Positions 25,133 through 34,459 of a stretch of 64,000 bases of DNA are shown in pieces. The stretch lies in the NCBI RefSeq assembly GCF_014199435.1, contig NZ_JACIJP010000002.1:474001-538000 (forward strand), given 5' to 3'. The position numbers and the translations under genes were made by a program. Origin of the DNA: Sphingobium subterraneum (GTDB lineage Bacteria; Pseudomonadota; Alphaproteobacteria; Sphingomonadales; Sphingomonadaceae). The first letter of the stretch is position 1. Every line of letters begins with the position of its first letter. Below the pieces are notes generated by a model. It made no database searches, was not told where the DNA came from, and saw only the letters and a program-made list of their open reading frames with translations.

Positions 25133-26419
25133 TCACTTGCCGACGCAGAAACGGGAAAAAAGCGTATCGAGCATGTCTTCTACTCCGGCCCTTCCCACCA
25201 ATGCGTCCAGCGCCTTTACGGCAACGCGGATTTCTTCCGCCATGAGCAGGAGGTCGTCCTGAACGGCACAGTGTTTCAGAGCGCGGGTCATTGCTTCAAT
25301 AGCTTGACGCTGGCGGCGATGCAGCGAAAATGCTCCCTCGCGCGGAACCCACGCTTTTGCGCGGTCGAGCAACGCAGCGACCAACGCATCCATCCCGGCA
25401 CCCGTGATAGCGGAAACCGCAATGGCAGTGGAGGCGAGCGGTTGCCATCCTGGGCGGTCGCACTGTGCCGCGATGAGGATAGCCCCATCCGGCCTGTTCC
25501 CTTCTGGCCCCAGCCACAGTACGATATCCGCATCGTCCACAGCGGCCCGCGCCCGCTCCATTCCCATGCGCTCGATCACGTCGCTGGTTTCATCGCGCAG
25601 CCCTGCCGTATCCGTGAACACGAAAGGGATGCCGCCGATCCCAACAACCGCTTCGATGCTGTCACGGGTCGTGCCGGCAATGTCGGATACGATCGCCGCC
25701 TCACGACCAACCAATGCATTGAGAAGCGTGGACTTTCCTGCATTGGGTGGCCCAGCGAGAACGACCCGGATTCCGTCGCGCAGACGTTCGGCGGATGGGG
25801 CGGTGAGTGCGGTCTCCATCTCCACGTGCAGCGTCGAAACAAGCGCCCGGATGGCAACGGTGGACGCGTCACCCACATCCTCTTCGTCAGAAAAATCGAG
25901 GTCTGCTTCGATCATCGCCGCAATCCGCAGCAGCTCCGCGCGCCACGTTTCCAGCAGACGGGACAGGATCCCCTCGGCCATCGAGAGGGCGGCGCGGCGC
26001 TGTGCCTCCGTCTCGGCAGCGAGCAGATCGGCGAGCCCTTCCGCTTCGTTCAGGTCGATCCGGCCATTTTCGAACGCGCGTCGGGTAAACTCCCCCGGCT
26101 TGGCCTCACGGGCGTCCGCCTCGCGCGCCAAAGCCGTCAACACAACGTGGACCACCGCCTGCCCGCCATGACAGTGCCATTCCACCAGATCCTCGCCGGT
26201 CACACTGTGTGGACCCACGAAAGGGAGAGCCAAAGCGCGGTCGAGCAGGGTTCCATCTGCGGGATCGCGAAGCGCCACCAGCCGCGCAAAGCGTGCCTTG
26301 CCCAATGATCGACCGGTAAATCGTTGATGAATTTCAAAGGCTTTTGGGCCACTGATACGAAGGACGGCGATGCCGGCCGGAGGCCGCCCGCTCGAGAGGG
26401 CGAAAATCGTATCAGCCAC
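25133..26419 (-). CDS. mnmE: tRNA modification GTPase MnmE (TrmE)
   Basis: 428 residues, slightly short of the usual 440-460. N-terminal formyl-THF-binding domain (1-115), helical domain, then an inserted G domain with GPPNAGKSTLLNALVG (P-loop), DIAGTTRD, DTAGLRD and 'AAQCDRPG' in place of a classic NKxD. The C-terminal CxGK motif is present as CVGK (425-428). Works with MnmG on U34. The altered G4 motif is worth noting but is variable in alphaproteobacterial MnmE. Confidence 0.94.
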   Translation of the reverse strand: MADTIFALSSGRPPAGIAVLRISGPKAFEIHQRFTGRSLGKARFARLVALRDPADGTLLDRALALPFVGPHSVTGEDLVEWHCHGGQAVVHVVLTALAREADAREAKPGEFTRRAFENGRIDLNEAEGLADLLAAETEAQRRAALSMAEGILSRLLETWRAELLRIAAMIEADLDFSDEEDVGDASTVAIRALVSTLHVEMETALTAPSAERLRDGIRVVLAGPPNAGKSTLLNALVGREAAIVSDIAGTTRDSIEAVVGIGGIPFVFTDTAGLRDETSDVIERMGMERARAAVDDADIVLWLGPEGNRPDGAILIAAQCDRPGWQPLASTAIAVSAITGAGMDALVAALLDRAKAWVPREGAFSLHRRQRQAIEAMTRALKHCAVQDDLLLMAEEIRVAVKALDALVGRAGVEDMLDTLFSRFCVGK

Positions 26420-26428
26420 TACAGAAAA

Positions 26429-26698
26429 TCAGCCCTTGCCGGTCTTGCCGCCCGTTCCCGTCACGCTGCCCGCTCCGCCCAGGCCGATATCCATCATCTG
26501 GCCGAACAGTTTCATCCCGGCATCTCCCATCGGCGAAAACGCATTGATGAGCTTGCTCATCTGATCGAGGCTTCCTGCCCCGTCCATCGCGCTCATCAGC
26601 GTATCGATATATTTGTCATGCAGCGGAGAAAGATCGGGAAGCCCTAAAAAGGAGCGGGCTTCTTCCGGCGTGCAGTCACAGTTGACGGTAAACTTCAT
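26429..26698 (-). CDS. DUF6489 family protein
   Basis: 89 residues from ATG 26698 (AAAGGA about 8 bases upstream; the frame to 26737 lacks this). Begins MKFTVNCDCTPEEARSFLGL, a 'PEEAR' pattern typical of DUF6489, followed by 'SLDQMSKLINAFSP' and a flexible Gly/Thr-rich tail. Function unknown. Ends ten bases from the mnmE start region on the same strand, so it is probably in the same transcript. Confidence 0.7.
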   Translation of the reverse strand: MKFTVNCDCTPEEARSFLGLPDLSPLHDKYIDTLMSAMDGAGSLDQMSKLINAFSPMGDAGMKLFGQMMDIGLGGAGSVTGTGGKTGKG

Positions 26699-26791
26699 CG
26701 CACATCCTTTCGCCCAGCTGGCGCGATTGTGCCGCAAAGCACGGGTCTTTACCAGCCAATTGATACGAGCGGGTCTCCGCCGCGGCGGCGA

Positions 26792-27517
26792 TCAGAACAG
26801 GGTCAACAGCCCAACATTATGATCGACAAACCCCTCGTAGATCATCTTGGCCGCAACGTAGAGGATCACTGCCAGGCCGACATAGGCGATCCAGCGATAG
26901 CGCTCGATATATTTCGCGATCACATTCGCAGCGATGCCCATCAAAGCGACCGAAAGAATAAGGCCGATAATCAAGATGCCGGGGTGCTCACGCGCCGCAC
27001 CGGCGACCGCCAGCACATTGTCCAGACTCATGCTGACATCCGCGACGGCAACGGCCCAAGCGGCGGCGGCGAAGCTTTTCGCCGGACGCAAACCGCTATG
27101 CTCGTCGCCCTCGACCTCGGGCGATCCCGCACTATCTCCGGCACCGGCGGGATGAAGCTCGCGGTACATTTTCCAGCTGACCCACAGCAGCAGCAGGCCG
27201 CCCGCGAGGATCAGTCCCACCACCTGCATCAACTGGCTGACGACCAACGCAAAGCCGATACGCAGCACCAGCGCGGCAATAATGCCGATCAGGATGACCT
27301 TCTTGCGCTGCGCCAGCGGCAATCCCGCGGCGAGCGCGCCCACTACAATGGCATTATCTCCCGCCAGCAGGATGTCGATCATCAACACCTGTCCGAACGC
27401 CGCCAACGCACTCGGCGAGCCGATGTTGGAGAAATCGTTGACGATATGCCCCCAGATATCCGCCGGAGACCCAAGCGAGGGCGCGGCAGCGGCGGCGGAA
27501 ATCAGCAGGTCGATCAT
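26792..27517 (-). CDS. TerC family integral membrane protein
   Basis: 241 residues with seven likely TM helices. TerC signatures: LMIDILLAGDNAIVVGALAAG (acidic residues within TM2) and VADVSMSLDNVLAVAGAARE (acidic pair in a later TM). TerC-type proteins have been linked to tellurite resistance and metal (manganese) export; metal handling at the inner membrane is the likely role. Placed 15 bases downstream of rho on the same strand. Confidence 0.87.
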   Translation of the reverse strand: MIDLLISAAAAAPSLGSPADIWGHIVNDFSNIGSPSALAAFGQVLMIDILLAGDNAIVVGALAAGLPLAQRKKVILIGIIAALVLRIGFALVVSQLMQVVGLILAGGLLLLWVSWKMYRELHPAGAGDSAGSPEVEGDEHSGLRPAKSFAAAAWAVAVADVSMSLDNVLAVAGAAREHPGILIIGLILSVALMGIAANVIAKYIERYRWIAYVGLAVILYVAAKMIYEGFVDHNVGLLTLF

Positions 27518-27532
27518 AGCGCTCGTCCCCGA

Positions 27533-28789
27533 TTACTGATTCATCGAGTCGAAGAAATCCTCGTTGCTCTTGGAATCCTTCATCTTGTCGAGCAGGAATT
27601 CCATGGCGTCGACCGTGCCCATCTGCATGAGAATGCGGCGCAGCACCCACATCTTGCTGAGCTTGCCCTTCTCGACCAGCAATTCTTCCTTGCGGGTACC
27701 GGACTTGCCGACGTCGAGCGACGGGAAGATGCGCTTGTCGGACACCTTTCGATCGAGCACGATTTCGCTGTTACCGGTGCCCTTGAACTCCTCGAAGATC
27801 ACTTCGTCCATGCGGCTGCCGGTGTCGATCAGCGCGGTCGCGATGATCGAGAGCGAGCCGCCTTCCTCGATATTGCGTGCCGCACCGAAGAAGCGCTTGG
27901 GCCGCTGGAGCGCGTTGGCATCCACACCGCCGGTCAGCACCTTGCCGGAGCTGGGGACGACCGTGTTATAAGCACGACCCAGACGCGTGATGGAATCGAG
28001 CAGGATGACGACATCCTTCTTGTGCTCGACCAGACGCTTGGCCTTCTCAATCACCATTTCGGCAACCGCAACATGGCGCGTAGCGGGTTCGTCGAAGGTG
28101 GAGGATACGACCTCACCCTTCACACTGCGCTGCATGTCGGTGACTTCTTCGGGCCGCTCGTCGATGAGCAGCACGATCAGGAACACTTCGGGGTGGTTGT
28201 CGGTGATCGCCTTGGCGATGTTCTGCAACAAAACGGTCTTGCCGACGCGCGGCGGCGCAACGATCAGCGCGCGCTGGCCCTTGCCCTGCGGCGCAACGAT
28301 ATCGATCACGCGCGCCGACTTGTCCTTGACGGTCGGATCCAGCGTATCGAGGCGCAGCTTCTCGTCCGGGTACAGCGGCGTGAGGTTGTCGAAATTGACG
28401 CGGTGGCGCACCGCATCGGGATCATCGAAATTGACCGAGATGATCTTGGTGAGGGCGAAATAGCGCTCGCCATCCTTGGGCGCGCGGATCTCGCCTTCCA
28501 CAGTGTCACCGGTGCGCAGACCATATTTGCGCACCTGGTTGGGCGACACATAGATGTCGTCCGGCCCAGCGAGATAGTTCGCTTCGGGCGACCGTAGAAA
28601 ACCGAACCCGTCGGGCAGCACCTCGATCGTGCCGACACCCATGATCTGCTCGCCATTTTCGGCTTCGGCTTTCAGGATCGCGAACATCAGATCCTGCTTG
28701 CGCAGCGTCGATGCGCCCTCCACGCCGAGTTCTTCCGCCATCGTCACCAGATCGGCGGGCGAGTGTTTTTTAAGGTCTTTGAGGTGCAT
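27533..28789 (-). CDS. rho: Transcription termination factor Rho
   Basis: 418 residues. N-terminal helical Rho-N and cold-shock-like RNA-binding domain (1-120, with [12 protein letters not shown]), then the RecA-type motor with [15 protein letters not shown] (178-192) and [15 protein letters not shown]. The hexamer translocates on RNA to end transcription. It lies in the conserved hemE-hemJ-rho-mnmE series. Confidence 0.97.
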   Translation of the reverse strand: MHLKDLKKHSPADLVTMAEELGVEGASTLRKQDLMFAILKAEAENGEQIMGVGTIEVLPDGFGFLRSPEANYLAGPDDIYVSPNQVRKYGLRTGDTVEGEIRAPKDGERYFALTKIISVNFDDPDAVRHRVNFDNLTPLYPDEKLRLDTLDPTVKDKSARVIDIVAPQGKGQRALIVAPPRVGKTVLLQNIAKAITDNHPEVFLIVLLIDERPEEVTDMQRSVKGEVVSSTFDEPATRHVAVAEMVIEKAKRLVEHKKDVVILLDSITRLGRAYNTVVPSSGKVLTGGVDANALQRPKRFFGAARNIEEGGSLSIIATALIDTGSRMDEVIFEEFKGTGNSEIVLDRKVSDKRIFPSLDVGKSGTRKEELLVEKGKLSKMWVLRRILMQMGTVDAMEFLLDKMKDSKSNEDFFDSMNQ

Positions 28790-28942
28790 CCGGTCGGTCC
28801 GAAGTGAGATGATGGGCCAGGAAAAGGCGGATCATGCGGGAAAAAGGGAAAGAGAACGCGCAGGACGCGCCGTTCTGGACGCAGAGTTAATCCGCCCCCA
28901 CCGCCAAGTCAAGTCGGCGGCCGCACCGCCCGTCTCATGCGA

Positions 28943-29383
28943 TCAGAAAGGCTTGACGATCGCGAGGACCACGATGATCGCGGCCGCAATCCCTGGCACC
29001 TCGTTCATCAGGCGGAGCTGCTTGTCGGACAGCGTCCGCTCGCCCCGCGCCAGCTTCTTCGCATAGCCCACGACCCAGCCATGATAGCCGGAAAGAGCAA
29101 GCACAAACAACAGCTTGGCGTGAAACCAGCCCATCGTCCACGCGCCGATGTTCACCATCAGCATCAAACCAAAGATCCACACGATCACCAGCGACGGGTT
29201 GAGGATGATGCGGCGCAGCTTGGCCTCGCGATCAATCCATTTGCGGTCTTCGTCCGACCCGACGGCGCATTCCTGATGATAGACGAAGAAGCGCGGCATC
29301 ATGAACAGCCCGGCCATCAGGAAGATGACGAAAATGATATGCGCCGCCTTGACCCACAGATAGGCGTTACCCAGAAAGCCCAT
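28943..29383 (-). CDS. hemJ: Protoporphyrinogen IX oxidase HemJ
   Basis: 146 residues with four TM helices. HemJ features: conserved His in 'KAAHIIFVIFLMAGLFMMPRFFVYH' and the basic 'KLARGERTLSDKQLRLMNEVP' segment. Oxidises protoporphyrinogen IX to protoporphyrin IX in the inner membrane with heme as cofactor. GGAGG lies 5 bases before ATG 29383, which favours that codon over the ATG just upstream (29386). Follows hemE by about 20 bases, so two heme-pathway steps sit together. Confidence 0.9.
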   Translation of the reverse strand: MGFLGNAYLWVKAAHIIFVIFLMAGLFMMPRFFVYHQECAVGSDEDRKWIDREAKLRRIILNPSLVIVWIFGLMLMVNIGAWTMGWFHAKLLFVLALSGYHGWVVGYAKKLARGERTLSDKQLRLMNEVPGIAAAIIVVLAIVKPF

Positions 29384-29405
29384 CATACCCTCCAAAACCC
29401 GTCGC

Positions 29406-30473
29406 TTACTGACCGATCCGCGCCAGCAATTGCTCGACATGCGCGATGGGCGCGTCGGGCAGTATGCCATGGCCCAGATTGAAAATATGGGGACGGTCGA
29501 CGAAAGCGGCAAGGATATTGTCGACGCTGCGCGCCATGGCATCCCCCCCGGTAATCAACGCCAGCGGATCAAGATTGCCCTGGACCGGCAAGCCCTTGGG
29601 CAGCACCGCGTTGGCCCAGTGCGGATCGACCGTTTCATCGAGCCCGACCGCATCAACGCCGGTTTTCACCGCATAATCCAATAACTTCGCGCCCGCGCCC
29701 TTGGGAAAACCGATGATCGGCGTATGCGGATGGAGCGCCTTCAGCCGCTGCACTATCTGCGCATTGGGCGCGATCACCCACCGATCGAACTCCAGCGGCG
29801 CCAGGCTGCCTGCCCAGCTGTCGAACAACTGCACCGCTTCCACGCCCGCCTCTATTTGCCCGGACAGATAGGTAACGGTGGCATCGACAATCGCGTCGAT
29901 CAGCGCACCGAACCGCTCCGGCTCTCCATAGGCCATCCGGCGCGCCGGCCCCTGATCCTTGCTTCCCTGTCCGGCCACCATGTAGGTCGCAATCGTCCAG
30001 GGGCTGCCCGCAAAGCCCAGGAAGGTCGCATTCTGGGGTAAGCGGGCCGCGACCTGCCGGATCGTGCTGTAGATGGCCTCGTACCGCCCCCAATCGGGTT
30101 GCAGGGCCGCGAGGTTGTGGCTGTCGAGCGTGGGGGCAAGGCGGGGACCCTCGCCTGCCTCGAACCACAAATCCTGTCCCATGGCATAGGGAACGATCAG
30201 GATATCGGAAAAGAGAATGGCTGCCCCCAATCCTCCCGGGCCGGTGCCGAACCGGTCGAGCGGCTGGAGCGTGATGTCCGCCGCAGCCGTGCTGTCATAG
30301 ACCAGTGCCAGAAATCCGCCTTTTTCCGCACGCAGCGCGCGGTATTCCGGCAGATAGCGTCCAGCCTGGCGCATCAGCCAGACGGGGGGCACGTCCTGCC
30401 GTTCCCCGTGCAACACGGCGAGCAAGGGCTTCTTCACGGAGGCCGCACTTTCACGGACGAGCGCCGAAGACAT
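29406..30473 (-). CDS. hemE: Uroporphyrinogen decarboxylase
   Basis: 355 residues. PVWLMRQAGRYLPEYR near the N-terminus is the URO-D signature. 'FSDILIVPYAMGQ' holds an active-site Asp and 'GFAGSPWTIATYM' is also conserved. Converts uroporphyrinogen III to coproporphyrinogen III. Its upstream region is oriC, the same arrangement as in Caulobacter. The perfect CtrA-type box lies 7-21 bases upstream of the start codon. Confidence 0.96.
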   Translation of the reverse strand: MSSALVRESAASVKKPLLAVLHGERQDVPPVWLMRQAGRYLPEYRALRAEKGGFLALVYDSTAAADITLQPLDRFGTGPGGLGAAILFSDILIVPYAMGQDLWFEAGEGPRLAPTLDSHNLAALQPDWGRYEAIYSTIRQVAARLPQNATFLGFAGSPWTIATYMVAGQGSKDQGPARRMAYGEPERFGALIDAIVDATVTYLSGQIEAGVEAVQLFDSWAGSLAPLEFDRWVIAPNAQIVQRLKALHPHTPIIGFPKGAGAKLLDYAVKTGVDAVGLDETVDPHWANAVLPKGLPVQGNLDPLALITGGDAMARSVDNILAAFVDRPHIFNLGHGILPDAPIAHVEQLLARIGQ

Positions 30474-30765
30474 GAGTCCTTAATATCCTCTTAATTTTAA
30501 GATTCTGTTGTTGAAGAATGATGGGCGGTGGACAACGGGGTTACTTCATTATGCCCGCAATTGCCAACAGCGAGGCGGCGAGACATTCCCCTGTTTTCAA
30601 CGATTCCCGAAAACGCTCCCCGCTATCCACAGCCTGTGGATGAAAATCACGCCCTGTGGGACGTCTGTGGATAGATCCCGGAACAGCGGGAACAAGCGGG
30701 CGGAGCGCTTTTATCCACCATTCTGTCCCTTGCTTTATCCACAGCCTGCCCACAATGTCATCCGC
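30474..30765. other. oriC: Chromosomal replication origin (oriC)
   Basis: 292-base gap between divergent hemE and ppsR. It holds a perfect DnaA box TTATCCACA (30735-30743). One-mismatch boxes are CTATCCACA (30623-30631), TCATCCACA on the minus strand (30643-30635), CTATCCACA on the minus strand (30674-30666) and TTATCCACC (30711-30719). An AT-rich stretch, about 30478-30516, could be the unwinding element. Neighbouring parAB, rsmG, mnmG and the hemE flank match known alphaproteobacterial origins. Confidence 0.88.
30480..30494. promoter_or_regulatory. CtrA-type box in oriC
   Basis: TTAATATCCTCTTAA is a perfect TTAA-N7-TTAA. It lies in the AT-rich part of oriC, directly upstream of hemE, as CtrA sites do in Caulobacter. 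Binding by CtrA is inferred. Confidence 0.6.
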
Positions 30766-31620
30766 ATGAGCCGTTTGCACCTTCATTTGCTGTCCGACAG
30801 CACCGGCGAGACGCTGGAAAACGTCGCCAAGGCCGCGATCGGCCAGTTCGAAAATGTCGAGGCCATCCGCCATTTCTGGCCGATGGTGCGCTCGGAAGTG
30901 CATCTCACCCGCATCCTGCAGGAAATCGCGGTCAATCCGGGGCTGGTCCTCTTTACGCTGGCCAACCCGCTGCTCCGCCGCAAACTGGAAATGCAGTGCC
31001 GGGGTCTTGGCTTGCCGCATGTCGCGCCGCTCGACACGGTGACGGACGCGATGTCGAACATCCTGGGTCAGGAAACGCGTAACCGGCCGGGCCGGAAACA
31101 TATTCTCGACGCTGCCTATTTTGCGCGGATCGAGGCGATCCAGTACACGATCGCCCATGATGACGGCGTGGGCCATGAAAATTGGGAAGAGGCGGACATC
31201 GTCCTCGTCGGTGTGTCGCGTACGTCCAAGACGCCCACGTCCATCTATCTCGCCAATCGCGGGTACAAGACGGCCAACATCCCGCTTGTCCCGGAATCGC
31301 CGCCGCCTGATGCACTCTACCGATTGAAGCATCCGCTGGTCGTGGGTCTTACGATCAGCCCGGACCGGCTGGTGCTGATCCGCCGTAACCGGCTGCTCTC
31401 GCTCAACCAGGCGCCCGAGACCGCCTATGTCGATCTCGACCGGATTCAGGCGGAGGTCGCATTTGCCCGCCGTATGATCGCCGACAATGATTGGCCGACC
31501 ATCGACATGACGCGCCGCTCGATCGAGGAAGCCGCGGCCGCCATCATCAACCTGTTCAACGAACGGGGTATGGACGATGGCGAGGCGGACGACAGCACGG
31601 GCGAGCGCCTCCCCGCATGA
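30766..31620 (+). CDS. ppsR: PPDK/PEP synthase regulatory kinase-pyrophosphorylase
   Basis: 284 residues from ATG 30766; the frame is open back to 30508, but that runs through oriC. Begins MSRLHLHLLSDSTGETLENV, the DUF299 family N-terminus. The P-loop-like VGVSRTSKTPTSIYLANRG lies near residue 148. Members use ADP to phosphorylate, and phosphate to dephosphorylate, a Thr of pyruvate phosphate dikinase or PEP synthase; which target applies here is open. Its TGA overlaps the next ATG (31617-31620). Confidence 0.9.
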   Translation: MSRLHLHLLSDSTGETLENVAKAAIGQFENVEAIRHFWPMVRSEVHLTRILQEIAVNPGLVLFTLANPLLRRKLEMQCRGLGLPHVAPLDTVTDAMSNILGQETRNRPGRKHILDAAYFARIEAIQYTIAHDDGVGHENWEEADIVLVGVSRTSKTPTSIYLANRGYKTANIPLVPESPPPDALYRLKHPLVVGLTISPDRLVLIRRNRLLSLNQAPETAYVDLDRIQAEVAFARRMIADNDWPTIDMTRRSIEEAAAAIINLFNERGMDDGEADDSTGERLPA

Positions 31621-32213
31621 CCCTCATCCTTGCATCGCAAAGCGCCAGCCGCCGCACGCTGTTGCAGGCCGCCGGTGTCCCTTTCGCGGCGATGAACCCG
31701 CAGGTGGACGAAGAAAGCGCCAAGCTGGCCCTGCGTGCCGAAGGGCACAACGCGCGCCAACTCGCCGACGCGCTCGCGGAACTGAAGGCGCTGAAACTGT
31801 CGCGCAAAATGCCCGGCGATCTCGTACTGGGATGTGACCAGACGCTCGAACTGGACGACGGCAGCATGATCGACAAGGCGGTGGACCAAGCCGATGCCGC
31901 ACACATCCTGCGCCGCCTCTCCGGGCGGACACATAGCCTGCATAGCGCCGCCGTCATCGCGCAAGGCGGTCAGCCGGTGTGGCGGACGATCGAACGGGTC
32001 AAGCTGACGATGCGGGAGCTGTCCGACCGGTTTATCGCCGACTATTGCGATCAGGAATGGGACCATGTGCGCTGGTGCGTCGGCTGCTACCGGATCGAGG
32101 GGCCGGGGGTACAGCTGTTCACGCGGATCGACGGCACACAATTTGCCATTCAGGGGCTACCCTTACTGGGGTTGCTTGACTTTCTGCGCGTGCGCGGCGT
32201 TTTGACGTCATGA
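31617..32213 (+). CDS. Maf-like nucleoside-triphosphate pyrophosphatase
   Basis: 198 residues. The Maf signature ASQSASRRTLLQAAGVPF starts at residue 5, with an acidic catalytic region around LGCDQTLELDDG. Hydrolyses non-canonical or selected NTPs/dTTP, acting as a house-cleaning enzyme. Overlaps ppsR and aroE by four bases each (31617-31620; 32210-32213). Confidence 0.88.
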   Translation: MTLILASQSASRRTLLQAAGVPFAAMNPQVDEESAKLALRAEGHNARQLADALAELKALKLSRKMPGDLVLGCDQTLELDDGSMIDKAVDQADAAHILRRLSGRTHSLHSAAVIAQGGQPVWRTIERVKLTMRELSDRFIADYCDQEWDHVRWCVGCYRIEGPGVQLFTRIDGTQFAIQGLPLLGLLDFLRVRGVLTS

Positions 32214-33037
32214 CTGACTCCACACCCAAACTTCCCTATGCCGAAGTGATCGGTGATCCGATCGCGCACAGCAAATCGCCCTTGATCCACAATTTCTGGC
32301 TCGAAAAGCTCGGAATTGAAGCAGAATACCGCAAGACCCACGTCCTTTCGGGTGACCTTGCACGCTATTTCCTCTCCCGCCGTGCCGATCCCGACTGGCT
32401 CGGCTGCAATGTCACCATTCCGCATAAGATCGCCGTGATGGACTATGTCGATGATCCGGGCGGTGTAGAAACAAGCATCGGCGCGATGAACACCATCGCC
32501 TGCGAGACCGGCGGACCGTTGATCGGCACCAACACCGACGCGGGCGGCTTCCTCGCTCCGTTGCGCGAGGAAGGCTGGCGCGGCGGACATGCGGTGGTGA
32601 TCGGCAGCGGCGGCGCGGCGCGCGCCATCGTCTATGCGCTGGCGCAGACCGAGGTGCCGGTGACGATCATGGCGCGGAACACCGCCGAGGCCCAGGCTCT
32701 GCTCGCCCGCACCGGCGCGCACGGCGACGTGATCGGCATGGATGCGCCGCTTCCTCCGGCCAGCCTGCTTGTCAACGCCAGCCCGCTGGGGATGACGGGC
32801 AAGCCGCCGTTGACCATAGACCTCGCACCTTTGCCTGACAGCGCCTTCGTCTACGACATCGTCTATGCCCCGCTTGAAACGCCACTGCTCGCGCAAGCAA
32901 AGGCGCGCGGATTGCATGTTATTGACGGTCTTGCGATGCTGATCGGGCAGGCCGCCCTCGCCTTCGACATCTTTTTCGATGCGTTGCCGCCGCGCGAGCA
33001 TGATGCGGAACTGCGCGCGCGGTTGCTGGCGGGCTGA
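32210..33037 (+). CDS. aroE: Shikimate dehydrogenase
   Basis: 275 residues. Shikimate-binding SKSPLIHNFW (21-30) and NVTIPHK with catalytic K73; NADP-binding GSGGAARAIVYAL. Reduces 3-dehydroshikimate to shikimate in aromatic amino-acid synthesis. Sits between maf and coaE with overlap and 2-base spacing, a fixed order in alphaproteobacteria. Confidence 0.95.
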   Translation: MTDSTPKLPYAEVIGDPIAHSKSPLIHNFWLEKLGIEAEYRKTHVLSGDLARYFLSRRADPDWLGCNVTIPHKIAVMDYVDDPGGVETSIGAMNTIACETGGPLIGTNTDAGGFLAPLREEGWRGGHAVVIGSGGAARAIVYALAQTEVPVTIMARNTAEAQALLARTGAHGDVIGMDAPLPPASLLVNASPLGMTGKPPLTIDLAPLPDSAFVYDIVYAPLETPLLAQAKARGLHVIDGLAMLIGQAALAFDIFFDALPPREHDAELRARLLAG

Positions 33038-33039
33038 GC

Positions 33040-33639
33040 ATGGTCGCGCGAGTCTACGCCCTTACCGGGTCGATCGGCATGGGGAAATCGGCGGTCGTCG
33101 GCATGTTGCGCAAGCTCGACGTGCCCGTGTTCGATGCCGATGCGGAAGTGCATCGCTTGCAGGGACCGGGCGGTGGCGCGGTTACCGCAATCGAGCGGCA
33201 TTTCCCCGGCACCACCGGTCCGAACGGCGTCGATCGCGCCAAGCTTGGGGCCGTCGTGCTGGCTCACCCGCATCAGCGCAGGGTGCTCGAATCGATCATC
33301 CACCCGATGGTGCGCGCCGGGAGGGAGGCGTTTCTGCGGCGCTTCCGGTCTCGCCCCCTGGTGGTGCTCGATATTCCCCTGCTGTTTGAAACCCATGGGC
33401 AAAAGGGCATCGACGGCGTCATCGTCGTCAGCGCGCCGGGCTGGAAACAGCGCGCCCGGGTGCTGGCGCGCGGCAACATGACCCCGGCAAAATTTCGCGC
33501 TATTCGTGCGCTTCAGATGCCCGACGCGGAAAAACGTCGCCGCGCGGACTATATTATCGATACCGGCACCACTTTTCATCGTACCCAGGGGCAGGTTCGG
33601 CGGTTGGTCGCTTGCCTTCGACGCAAAGCAGGCGGATAA
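33040..33639 (+). CDS. coaE: Dephospho-CoA kinase
   Basis: 199 residues. P-loop GSIGMGKS (10-17), then 'VPVFDADAEVHRL' and 'PLVVLDIPLLFET', the family core. Phosphorylates the 3'-OH of dephospho-CoA, the last step of CoA synthesis. Starts two bases after the aroE stop. Confidence 0.94.
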   Translation: MVARVYALTGSIGMGKSAVVGMLRKLDVPVFDADAEVHRLQGPGGGAVTAIERHFPGTTGPNGVDRAKLGAVVLAHPHQRRVLESIIHPMVRAGREAFLRRFRSRPLVVLDIPLLFETHGQKGIDGVIVVSAPGWKQRARVLARGNMTPAKFRAIRALQMPDAEKRRRADYIIDTGTTFHRTQGQVRRLVACLRRKAGG

Positions 33640-33663
33640 GGGAAGCGGAGAACAACAGAGTCG

Positions 33664-34380
33664 ATGCGCGAAATTATCTTCGATACCGAAACGACCGGTT
33701 TCGACCCGCTCACCGGGGACCGCCTGGTGGAAATTGGTTGCATCGAACTGTTTAACCGCGTGCCGACCGGCACCACCTTCCACCGCTATTATAATCCGCA
33801 GCGCGCGATGCCGGCGGCCGCCTTTGCGGTGCACGGCCTGTCTGACTCGTTCCTTGCCGACAAGCCGTTGTTTCGTGATGGCGCGCAGGAGCTGCTCGAC
33901 TTTCTGGAAGACAGCCCGCTGGTCGCGCACAATGCGCGCTTCGACTTTGGTTTTCTCAACCATGAGCTGTCGCTGTGCAACCGTCCGGAAATCAGCCTCG
34001 GCCGGATGATCGACACCGTGGCGATGGCGCGCACCCTGCACCCGGGTGCCAAACACAGCCTCGATGCGCTGTGCACCCGTTATGGCATCGACCGCAGCCA
34101 TCGCGTCAAGCATGGCGCACTGCTGGATGCGGAACTGCTGGCGCAGCTGTACATCGAACTGACCGGCGGCAGGCAGATCGGCCTGACCCTGGCGAGCGAG
34201 GAAGACCAAAGGGAGGACGAACGCACTACGCAACTTCTTGTCGCCGTTCAAACGGTTCGGGTTACCCGCCCCGCGCGGACATTTGCGGCAAGCAGCCAGG
34301 AACTGGAGAGGCATCGGGCGTTTATTGCCAAGCTGACCGATCCACTCTGGCTTACGGGGTCGGCCGCGCCGGGGGACTGA
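33664..34380 (+). CDS. dnaQ: DNA polymerase III epsilon subunit (proofreading exonuclease)
   Basis: 238 residues. DEDDh exonuclease motifs: IIFDTETTGFD (D7, E9), 'VAHNARFDFGFLN' and a C-terminal 'KHGALLDAELLAQLY' (His and Asp). The C-terminal part binds the alpha subunit. Gives 3'-5' proofreading to the replicative polymerase. Last gene of the overlapping origin-side operon. Confidence 0.93.
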   Translation: MREIIFDTETTGFDPLTGDRLVEIGCIELFNRVPTGTTFHRYYNPQRAMPAAAFAVHGLSDSFLADKPLFRDGAQELLDFLEDSPLVAHNARFDFGFLNHELSLCNRPEISLGRMIDTVAMARTLHPGAKHSLDALCTRYGIDRSHRVKHGALLDAELLAQLYIELTGGRQIGLTLASEEDQREDERTTQLLVAVQTVRVTRPARTFAASSQELERHRAFIAKLTDPLWLTGSAAPGD

Positions 34381-34459
34381 CCCCCATCGCGACCAGCCTC
34401 TACGACCGCAGGGCGGCTTTCATCGTCCGACCCTGCGCAAAAACGAAGGAGAACCACAG

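Noticed and set aside
26729..28597. 622-codon plus-strand frame opposite rho and terC
   Set aside because: His/Arg/Gln-rich low-information sequence opposite two well-supported genes.
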